DNA of 64,000 nucleotides from Drosophila miranda (taxonomy: Eukaryota; Arthropoda; Insecta; Diptera; Drosophilidae): assembly GCF_003369915.1 (NCBI RefSeq), contig NC_046673.1:4510001-4574000 (forward strand), written 5' to 3'. Below the pieces are notes generated by a model that was not told the DNA's origin, ran no database searches, and saw only the letters and a list, made by a program, of their open reading frames with translations. Shown here piece by piece: positions 10,941 through 20,300 of the stretch. Within the stretch, counting starts at the first letter, position 1. The number at the start of each line of letters is the position of its first letter. A program made the position numbers and the translations under genes.

Positions 10941-11289
10941 ACTCTTGGCCCGCCTGATTAGCAGTCTGACCAGTGGCCTCTGTTGGCCATTATCAGCAGC
11001 GCGGCTGCATCGGTGCAGGGCTGTGATGCACCGATCCACAGCTGACGGCTCGATCAGCTGGCATGACTAGTTACAATTTTGCATAAAGCAGACGGCACAG
11101 TCAGTGACATAGAGTGACAATTAATAACAACACTAGTGGCATGCTTGGAATGAGAGACACAGAGAGGGAAAATCTCACCCCCGGCCTACGACCGGGTCCT
11201 TCGTCTGCAGCGTCTTAATTATTATGTATATATGTATGTACGTATGTGTGTATGTATGTAATTCGATTTATGTATGTGTAATTAGAGTA
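10941..11289. other. Non-coding stretch between LINE remnant and Tc1
   Basis: No ORF with recognisable similarity. Holds a TATG-rich microsatellite-like run (about 11222-11262) and ends in the TA dinucleotide (11288-11289) used as target by the Tc1-like element. The part up to about 11200 may be further R1-clade sequence, but I cannot show this. Confidence 0.5.
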
Positions 11290-11619
11290 CAACGTCGGCA
11301 TAAGTATTTTGACAAAGCTCTACGCAACGAGTTGACGAATTGCTACGTGTTACAGCTCTCTTATCTGATTTACCGCTAACTACATGAATGCATAAAGTAT
11401 ATTGCAAATTATCTTCGTAGTTGCATTTTGCGTTTTGTTAATATGCTTCTTATTCTCATTCGTAATCTGATCTTGGCTGGACAAAAGTATTTTGTCAGAA
11501 CTTCAATTAATTTGCATTGATCTGCTGTTGATAGAAAGCGAAACCATTATTACGGATTATCTCAGTTTAGAGATTGTAAATGCTGATAAAAATTGTTTTC
11601 GTTCAATAATTTGTGAAAT

Positions 11620-11823
11620 ATGAGTAACCGAAAGGAATTCAGTGAATCTCTTAAAAATTAAATAATAGTGAAGTTCAACTCTGGTATTTCAGTGCAAAAT
11701 ATCAGTAGATTATAGTATATTTCACGTCAGACAAACTGCTATAAAAAAACAAATTTAAAAAAACCAACACTGCAAAAAACGCTACACGTTGTGGCAGACC
11801 ACGAAAGACAACTGCCAAGGTAG
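11620..11823 (+). pseudogene. Tc1-like transposase, N-terminal part
   Basis: Begins with an ATG (MSNRKEFSESLKN) and continues in the same general frame with KFNSGISVQNISR, the start of the paired-like DNA-binding domain, but contains in-frame stops (after SLKN and after ISRL) and frame disruption. Interrupted by the gypsy-2 LTR at 11824 in the GTAG target. Confidence 0.7.
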
Positions 11824-12709
11824 TGTAACGGACCTGCTTCTTGGTTCGCTTGAGTTTGCTGGGCTCGCTCAGCGGTCGGCCGATTCGTCGCAACGTATTT
11901 TTATTGTTGCCCCCAACGACAAATGATTAGACCTTCCTTTTCTTTAATCGAATCTCTCTTTATTCGTACTTATATTAGGACTTAGGGCTAGATGCTACAA
12001 TTCAGCTTATCTATGGATCTCCACCACGCGTGGGCTCTCGTCGGGTGTAGCAGCGTTGAGGCTGTTGATTGGGGCAGTTTGACCTCCGCTATTGCTTTGG
12101 CCCGCCACGCAAATCCGCACTCTACGTCTCGCACTCCCCTCTTAGCTTCCGCCGGCAACTGTGGATCACCTCTTAACTTAGACTCACTCTGGGGGCAGGC
12201 GGGGCCTGTCTTCCTGTTGTTATTCACTTCACTGCACTTCTTCGAACCGTACCGGGTATTACTCTCACGCTTCGGCGGGGTTTCAACGTGCGCGCGCGAT
12301 CACTTCTCCACGGAAAAAGAGACGCTTCGTTGCCGCAGCCTCCTTTTATAGCCCCTTGACGGGCCCCGGCTCGGCGTCGGTAGTTTTCCATCGCCGTCTC
12401 CTGGTTTCCACGGCCTTCGTAACGGGGCCTGGCCGGTGGCGTGATCCCATGCCCCTATTTGGTCATGCGTCGGATCGCTGCCGGCCCGATCCCGCCGTCT
12501 CCTCTGCCCCTCGCGTTTCTCTTACTCCGAGAGCGGGACACTTCTCCTCTCGGGGCCCTTGGCCTCTTCGCCGCATCCGGCTATCCGTGGGTATCTGGGC
12601 TGACCTTCGCCTTATCCAGCCAGCCATCAGCCTTTATCCGACCGTCCCACCGCCTCTATCCGGCTATGCTTTGGTCGAATTCGGCCTGTGGGAACCACGG
12701 TTCCTCACA
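11824..12709 (-). repeat. gypsy-2A 3' LTR
   Basis: 886 bp, almost identical to 26790-27675 (for example CTCCTCTGCCCC against CTCCTCTGCCTC). Long open frames read from the plus strand here are shadows with no similarity to known proteins. Confidence 0.9.
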
Positions 12710-12730
12710 CCCCCCTCTTTCTTCCCGCAG
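12710..12730 (-). promoter_or_regulatory. gypsy-2A polypurine tract
   Basis: The minus strand reads AAGAAAGAGGGGGG immediately before TGTGAGG, the first bases of the LTR. This is the expected position and composition of the plus-strand primer. The same tract occurs in copy B at about 60527-60545. Confidence 0.75.
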
Positions 12731-13084
12731 CGGAATACTCCCGTTTTCCGCGACCTTGCGACGGAGTGTGCTTTCCTCATTCAAACGGCCCCATTTTACG
12801 CGCGCTCCTTACGGCATCTGGGATCACGGGCGCCCTGGCGCCCTCTGGCGCCTTTGCTCGGGCGGCGCTGCCAGCCCTTGCAATTTTCTGGCTGGGGCCG
12901 AATCCCCACCTATCGATAAGGTGTAGGGGCGTTTAGGCGATCCACTCGATATCTCTCCCCCGTACGTATTCCACTTTTCTCTTTTTCTTCTCTCTTTATT
13001 AATTTTCTTCCCGCGTGTTTCGCCCCTGATTTTTCTTTCTTTTTTTTTCTTTTGCTCTTTTTTTTTCTTTCCCCTTTTTTTTCC
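12731..13084. other. gypsy-2A 3' untranslated region
   Basis: Lies between ORF3 and the 3' LTR. Contains a long T/C-rich tract on the plus strand (about 12975-13085). No coding similarity seen. Confidence 0.55.
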
Positions 13085-15113
13085 TTACTTGTGCTCGCGG
13101 AACACCTCCGTGCGTGTGGCCGACATCGCAATGCGGTACCGGGTACCCCGCTCGCTCACCAGCTTCTTCACCCTCCTACCCACGAGGCGAATCTGGGTCT
13201 GCGCGCGGACCACCGCCGCCGGCCACTCCTCCCGCGGGATCGCCATCCAGTGGACCGTGGCTGCTGGTGCCGAGCTCTGCCGTTGCAGGGCCGGTCGCTT
13301 CGGTCCTGCACAGGGCTCCGGGCAGGAGGCCTGCCGCTTCAGAGCCGGGCGTTCGGCCGCCGTCGACCTCTCCGGTGCGGGCCACACCCACGGTCCGCGC
13401 TCCCACGCCTCGAGTTCCACCTCCGTCGGTGCTGTCACCCCGTCGCTGCTGCTCGGCCGTTGCTGTCTGGCCGCCGTCGCCGTTTCCGCGGCCCGCGTCT
13501 CTGCTTCTGCCGCTGCTCGGCCGTCGCCGTCTGGCCGCCGTCGCTCGGCCGTCGCTGTCCTGCTGCCGCCGTCGCCGCCTCTGCCGCCTCGGTCGTCGCG
13601 TCGCCTGCTCGCCGTCGTCTGCCACCACCGCCGTCGCCGTGTCTGCCGCCTCCGCCGTCGCCGTGTCTGCCGCTGCTTCGGCTGTCGCCGTCTGGACCGC
13701 CGTCGCCGTCTGGACCGCCGTCGCCATTTCCGCGGCCTGCGTCTCTGCTGTCACCTTCGCCGCTTCTGCAGTCCGCATCGCTGCCTCCGACGTCGCCATT
13801 GCTGCCGCTGAGGTCGTGGGGGCGGGTCCGGGTCCCTCCTCCGCGGGTCCCTGCTGTTGCTGCCGCGTGGACTCTCCTCCCACACCCGGGCGCCGGCCTC
13901 TGGCTGGGCTTCGCTCGGGGCGGGCCCCGAGGCCCACGTGATGTGCAGGGTCTGGTGGTGCCACACCATCCCCTGGCGCACGGCGGTCCGCACCTCCTGC
14001 GATACATACGGACCCATTACGGCCGCCTCCGGTCCCCTCCACTGTGGTTGCTGCTGCCACTGCTCCTGCCCCTGCTGCTGGTGATGCGGCTGCTGGTGCT
14101 GCTGGTGCTGCTGCTGCTGGTGCTGCTGTTGCTGCTGTTGCTGCTGCTGGTGCTGCTGCTGCTGGTGCTGCTGCTGCTGGTGCTGCCGTTGCTGCTGCTG
14201 CTGGTGCTGCTGCTGCTGCTGGTGCTGCTGCTGCCGGTGCTGCTGGTGCTGGTGCTGCTGCTGCTGCTGCTGGTGCTGCTGCTGGTGGTGCTGCTCCTCC
14301 TCGGCTGCGGCTGCCGCCTCTCGGAGCCCTCGTCATCCTCGGCCGGTGGCGTAGGTTGCCACAGCTCGCCTTCCTCCTCCTCGGCCTGCTGCAGCCGCCG
14401 CTGCCACTCGGCCTCTGGGTTCGTAGCCTGCTTGCCCGTGGCCTGGGGCGGCGTTCCCTCGGTCTCCGCCTCGTCGGTCCGGGGCTGCATCGGCGGCAGC
14501 ACCACCCGGAATGGTGGGGGTGGCGGCGCCTCGTCGCTCTCTTGGCCGTGCTCCTCCGTACTGGCGGCTCTTTCCGCCTGTCGCCGCCGCGCCTCCATCC
14601 GCTCGTCCCTCCGCCGCCTGATCGCCCGCGCCCTCTCCAGCACTTGGTGCATCCGGCGCTTCTCCTCCGGCGTCGCCTCCTGAAACCTCCGCCTCACCGC
14701 CTCAATTTTGTCGCGCAGGGTCAGCGGCCTTCCATTCCTCGTCTCCGGCTCCGCCCTTTGCTGCCGTCTCCATCTGGCCTTCTCCTGAGCGGTTGGCGCG
14801 CGCGGGCCGTCGGTGCATATGACCTCGTCGTCGTCCTCCTCGCTCCATCATCCGATGACACCGTCGGCGACACCGAGTCGTGCCCCGATGGCGCCGGTGA
14901 CACCAACGGCGAGGCCAGCAGTTGAAGGAACTGGGAGCCATCGCACCAATCCTCCTCGTCGCTACGCGAGAGCAGAGACGCCCGTCGCTGACGAGAAGTA
15001 CCGGCGCGATAGCCCCCTCCTCCCACGATCGCCTGTTGCTCCTCCAGGAAGGCCCTCATATCATCCATCTTCTTCCTGCCATCCTCGTGGTTGAGCCCGC
15101 GTTTTATCTCCAT
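13085..15113 (-). pseudogene. gypsy-2 ORF3, low-complexity protein in the env position (copy A)
   Basis: A minus-strand coding region of about 2 kb between integrase and the 3' LTR, read across at least three frames here. First ATG at about 15113 (KRGLNHEDGRKKMDDM). In order: an acidic Ser-rich N-terminus, an Arg/Glu-rich helical stretch (14560-14690), a proline patch (EAPPPPPFRVVLP), a CAG-repeat segment (about 14080-14300), a conserved block (WHHQTLHITWASGPAP), a roughly 130-residue Ala/Thr/Glu repeat region (about 13430-13830) and a basic C-terminus (IRLVGRRVKKLVSERGTR). I see no signal peptide, transmembrane helix or furin-like site, so it is unlike errantivirus env. Compared with copy B, a one-base difference just before the CAG tract and another at about 14850 change the frame. 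Function unknown. Confidence 0.6.
14080..14300. repeat. CAG/CTG trinucleotide tract in gypsy-2A ORF3
   Basis: About 220 bp of CTG with interspersed GTG and TTG on the plus strand (CAG/CAC/CAA on the coding strand). The homologous tract in copy B is about 80-115 bp (61858-61975). Read in the ORF3 frame of copy B it is Gln/His-rich; in copy A an upstream one-base difference makes it Ser/Thr-rich. Confidence 0.92.
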
Positions 15114-15164
15114 TTTTTTTCTTGCTGCCTTTCTTGCGTTCTTTCTGGTGATAATTACCTTCAA

Positions 15165-16392
15165 GTGTTCGCTGTTCCGTTTTCCACCCGCCTATATACA
15201 CGCGTTGCATTGCCAATCGTTCCCTCTACCGGTGCCGGTGCTCCGTGTCTCGGTCTCTCCCGCCTGGTTCTAACGGTTGTTGCGTTTGTACTCATGGCCC
15301 TCAGCCTCGTCTCTCTGCCGGCCGCGCTCTCTAACGGCATCTTTCCCCTGGTTGTGCGAGTGCCGTCGCGCTCTCCGCTCTCTATCCGATTTCGCCTTAT
15401 CCCTTCTTTTTTGGATACTGTTGTGCTCTCGCCGCGTTTCTCTGTTGGCTCATGGATAAAACTTTTCCATCTTTGATGGACCCACCCCCTTCCCGTTCAT
15501 GATTATTTTGCTTTTTATTCCCCCATTTTATTTTTGCTTATTCACAACTTTTATTTAGCCCTTTATTCTTGTTTATTTTAATTGCTATTTAATGGATTGA
15601 TGGATTGCTAATTATTTACTTTTAATCGTTATAAAAAATTGCTATTTATTCTTACATGCCACCGCCGACCTGTCTTCTTCATCCCGTGCTGCTCGGACCC
15701 TCCTTGGCCTGGGTGAGTTCTCCCGACCCGGATGACTTTTACTCCATCCTTTCTCCCTTTCCAGCTCGCCCTCTGCCCTCAATGCGGGCCGCTTGCCGCG
15801 ATTCCGCTCGTGAACAATGGGTCATCCGACCCTCCGCCCGGGCTGGAATCTTGGGCTCACATCCCAGGGCAACTCCTATGCGCCACCGGCCGGACTCTTT
15901 TGACAGGTGTCTCCCTCACACAGTGGCTCGGACCCGAGGATCATCCGACTCCTCGCCCGGTAGTCCACGCATGAGCGGCACCCGTCGTTCCGGCCCGACG
16001 CTCGTAGTTGCCCCGTGAGTCCGCGTTGAGGCGTGAGCCTGGCCCCTGGGTTTTTCCTGGTCATCCGCTGTCTGAGATTACACTCCCCGACCCTGGATTC
16101 GCCTCCCAGCTTTGAGTGACGCGTTTCCTGTTCAGGTTTGCTGAGCTTTTCCTCTTCTCGTTTTATTTTCCTTTCTTTTTACTAATTTTCGCTTTTTTCA
16201 GATTTCTCCAACCACAGTCTTCCTGTTCGCCTTTCTTTTTTTTTTTTTAATCTAAGTGCACAAGTCCATCACCCTGCGTGCTGACGAGTCTCGTGCGTGT
16301 CCTGCGCGCACCCTTCCCAGTGTCCTGCGTGGCACTCTACCGTTCCTGGTCCTGCGTGACCCTTTAGGGCGACCTATTACAGCCATTCTCCT
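15165..16392. other. gypsy-2A spacer between integrase and ORF3
   Basis: About 1.2 kb without a recognisable ORF on the coding strand. Includes an AT-rich block (15480-15655) and pyrimidine-rich tracts (about 16140-16250, plus strand). It is conserved in copy B (62692-64000), so it belongs to the element. Open frames on the plus strand lack similarity to anything I know. A subgenomic or spliced ORF3 transcript would have to be initiated or spliced across it; I see no decisive splice signal. Confidence 0.55.
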
Positions 16393-16838
16393 TCACCCCT
16401 GTGTCTCTCGCTCCTCGGGTTGGGGTTTCAGATCTCGTATGTGTGCCGTTCTCTTCTTCCTGTCGCCCTCCTTTCTTAGGTTGCAGATAACCGGGGATAT
16501 AAAGTCCTCTATCTGGTATGGCCCATCGTACCTTGGTGCCAGCTTCGCGGCGAATCCCTCCGCTGCATTGGAAAGGTGGTGCTGTTTGGCCCACACGACC
16601 TCTCCCACTTTGGGTCTCCACGGTCTTCTTCTCAGGTTGTAATGCCTGGCCTGATCCTGGGCTGCCCTTTCCAAGTTGCGTCGAACCAACTGAAACAGCT
16701 CCTTTAATTTCTTCGCATTTTCATCCGGCGTCTCTGTGCCTTGTCCCGTGCCTACCGTCTCCTCGTCATATAGGGCCTTTGGCAGCCGGGGTTCCCTTCC
16801 TTGCACCACGAACGCCGGTGAATATCCCGTTGTATCCG
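16393..16838 (-). pseudogene. gypsy-2A integrase C-terminal part
   Basis: Continues the integrase ORF after BEL-1: FVVQGREPRLPKALYDEETV, a helical QLVRRNLERAAQDQARHYNLRRR segment and an SH3-like tail (KVGEVVWAKQHHLSN, LAPRYDGPYQIEDF). Its upstream neighbour on the minus strand is at 22908. The ATCCG at 16834-16838 is one copy of the BEL-1 target duplication. Confidence 0.87.
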
Positions 16839-17298
16839 TGGTGAGAAATGAGCCTCGTAGTTTTTACATGTATATTGCGATTGACCTATTTACACGCTCA
16901 TGATTGTAGTACACCGCCTAAGTAACTATTTTTACGCGCATAGCTGTGTTGTTGTTTACTCGGGTCCAGAACATAGCTGTAATGTTCTCACACGCATGGC
17001 CAGACCCGCAGCTGCACACGCACACAGCGATGCGTTCCGTTGTTTTGCATTGAAACCGTCGCGTCGAGTCTTATCGCGTGATCTTTCAATTCCCTTTTGC
17101 TCGACTTCTTTTCGCGGAGTTGATGCAGTAGAAACTTCGAGACGAAGCCGCCCGCACACATAGTTTGTACCGACGCAGAATCGAACCCCCCGCTATTCTT
17201 GTAATATAATTGTACTATAACCACCAATATTAAATAATCAATAAATAATAAATAAGCTCAAGATATAAACGATTATACAGTCCACTAATTCATAACCA
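16839..17298 (+). repeat. BEL-1 5' LTR
   Basis: 460 bp, TGGTGAGAAATG...ATAACCA. Contains a late ATTAAATAATCAATAAATAATAAATAA stretch supplying possible polyadenylation signals (AATAAA). Confidence 0.93.
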
Positions 17299-17304
17299 TA
17301 ACAA

Positions 17305-17325
17305 AAATTGGTCCTTCGAGCCGGA
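17305..17325 (+). promoter_or_regulatory. BEL-1 primer-binding site (putative)
   Basis: TTGGTCCTTCGAGCCGG lies about ten bases after the LTR end, in the position expected for the tRNA primer site. The tRNA was not determined. Confidence 0.6.
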
Positions 17326-17388
17326 TTTCCGCGTTTGAGTTTATTTATACGTATACATATTAAGTGATACCGTTACCCGCTGTTTGCC

Positions 17389-20300
17389 ATGAAGGCCCTA
17401 GTGCATCGTCTAATTCAGCAACGTGGGGCCTGCAAATCCCAATTAACTCGCGTGGCTGCGGAGGCTCAAGAGTTTGTACAGTCATGTACTTCTGTGCAAA
17501 CATTAGAGCACAAGTTGGACCGACTTGTTGCAACTTTCAACCGCTTTATGGAGCTGTCTGAAGAGCTGGTCCAATATAATGATGAAGAGGAATACGTGGA
17601 TCCGGATTTGGACATCCCCGAATATGAGAAAAGGTTCTTTAGTGCGCATAGTATCTTCACTGAAGCCATACGTGACCGGAGCAGTCACGAGACTGAGCAC
17701 GACAACTCAAATCTACTGCTATCGACCACTGTGGAACGCTTATTTGAGGGACAAACTCAACTTCTGGAGAGGATTCGGGACTCATCGGGAACCACAGAGC
17801 TGCAGTTCGAGAAAATACGCATTCCGACGTTTTCGGGCAGATACGAGGATTGGTGTCAGTTTAGTGACTTGTTCTTAGGCTCAGTCGACAAGAAGAGTAG
17901 TCTGTCCAAGTGCCACAAGTTTCATTATTTGAAATCCTATCTGGATGGTGAAGCGTTGTCTCTGATAAAACATATTCCCGTATCGGATGCCAATTACCAG
18001 GACGCATGGGAGAGGCTCGAAAATCGCTACAACAAGAAGTCACTGATTGCTCGTTCGTTCATTCAAAACTTTCTTTCGTTGCCAACCGCAAAGGGTTCAA
18101 ACATCGCCGAGTTGCGTAAGATAGTCGACACCGCTGACGAAAGTATACGTGGTCTACATGCGCTGAGCTGCGACAGCCGCGATGTGTGGCTAATCCATAT
18201 CTTGCTCTCAAAGTTAGACCCGGAATGCAAGGAAGCGTGGGCCACCTCCAGTGAATCGTGCAAGGAAAATGTGACCATAAATGACCTGTTCGGCTTTGTC
18301 TTCGCCCGTTGCGATGCACTTGAGTCTTGTCAAGATCCAAAGCTAATCCAGGATACACACACGGTGCTGAATAAACGTCGTGCAATTTCTCATCATGTGG
18401 ACGTGCCAAATACGTCTGCTCGTGATTGTGTATATTGTCACGAGCAACACAGCCTTTATGCGTGCACTCAATTCAAGGCTCTGGATGTTGTGGACCGCCG
18501 CAAGTTCGCAAGGGATGGTCATTTGTGCTTCAATTGTCTAAGCCGATCTCATCAAGTCAAGGAGTGTAATTCCACAAACACGTGCCGTCTGTGTAAGCTG
18601 AGGCACCACACTCTTGTTCATCCAGAGGACATACGCTCTGTCACGGCTTCCGCTGATGTCAATAACTCCGCTGACTCACCCGTCCGCTCGTCCAGTTTCC
18701 CTGATGACGCTGATCCTGCCGTGGTCAGCCATCATACATTGGAGAGGAAATTCGTGGCCAAGAGTCAGGCCATATTGCCAACGATTTTGGCCACTATAGT
18801 CGACTCCTGGGGCAACGAGACCACCTGCAGGATACTGTTGGATACTGGTTCGACTATAACGATGGTCGCCGAATCATTTATTCAACGAATTGGTTTGCCG
18901 CGCACCCACGCTCGTATACCAGTGGTTGGTCTAGGCGCAAATCCTGCTGGGGTTACTAGAGGTCGCGCCACATTCACGCTGCTCTCCCGCACAAGCTCGG
19001 CCTCAGTGGTGGTAACAGGTCTGATTATGAACACTTTAACATCCTCGATTCCAGCCCAGAGGATCGAGTCTAACACACCGATGTGGAAAAGGATTCGTTA
19101 TCTACCCTTAGCGGACCCTACATTTGGTAAGCCAGGCGAAATCGACGTGATTTTAGGAGCTGATCAGCTTTGGAACCTTTACACTAGACAACGCAAAGAG
19201 TTTGGTTCTGAATATCCTATTGCACTTCATACTAATTTTGGTTGGGTCATTACAGGCAGCTACCATCTCAGTAGTGATGCTCACAACCACGCACTAGCAC
19301 ATCACGCGCACGAGGATCTGGACACTTTGGTTCGATCGTTCATGGACATGGAACGAGTTCAACCAAGTGACGCTACCATTGATGCTAGTGATCCCGCTGA
19401 GCAACACTTCGTTCATACGCACGCCCGCAGAAACGATGGCGTGTACATCGTCCAATACCCGTTCAAGGAATCTGCCCCTCCGATGGGGTCCACACTGCCA
19501 CAAGCACTACGACGCTTTTCTTCTCTCGAGCGGAAATTTCGAAAATTTCCTGCGCTCAAACAACAGTATGTCGAGTTTATGGAGGATTATATACAACGAG
19601 GACACATGGAGGTGATTCCTTCTAGTACCGTAGAAAACGGTCCCGCCAATCACAATTACTTAGCACACCACGCAGTATTTAAACCAGATAGCACCACCAC
19701 GAAATGCCGAGTTGTATTCGATGGCTCTGGGGAGGACTGCAATGGATCTTCACTTAATTCACGACTACACATCGGACCACCTATTCAAAGGGATTTACTT
19801 GGAGTATGTCTACGTTTCCGTCAGCATCGCTATGTGTTTTGTACGGACATTGAGAAAATGTTTAGAGGCATCCTGGTTTCAGAAGATCACACGCATTACC
19901 AACGGATTGTCTGGCGAAAGGAGGAGACTGCTACACTCGATCATTATCGATTGCTGACCGTGACGTATGGTTTAGCGTCTTCGCCGTTCTTGGCTGTTCG
20001 AGTCCTCAAGCAGATCGCGCAAGATCATGCCGATTTGTATCCGAAGGCTGCTGCTGTGCTTGTACGAGACGCGTACGTGGATGATATCCCTACTGGTTGC
20101 GATAGTATCGACGATCTCATTGCACTCAAAGATGAATTAATTTTGCTATTGAGCCAAGCTCAATTTAAACTTCGAAAATGGAGTTCAAACTGTTGGTCAC
20201 TACTCAAATCGCTGCCACAGGACATTTGTGAGTATCCACTTGAAGCCCTAGAGGGAAAGAGCCCAACTCAATATGTCAAGGTTCTTGGAATACGCTGGGA

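Noticed and set aside
12356..12926. Plus-strand ORFs repeated at 27322 and 60258
   Set aside because: They lie wholly inside the gypsy-2 LTR and recur only because the LTR does.
13052..14683. 543-codon plus-strand ORF rich in Leu/Pro/Ser
   Set aside because: It is the antisense of ORF3 and its CAG tract. GC-rich trinucleotide DNA stays open in several frames, and no plausible protein features are seen.
16900..17163. 87-codon ORF occurring twice (also 22519)
   Set aside because: It is inside the two BEL-1 LTRs; no coding evidence.
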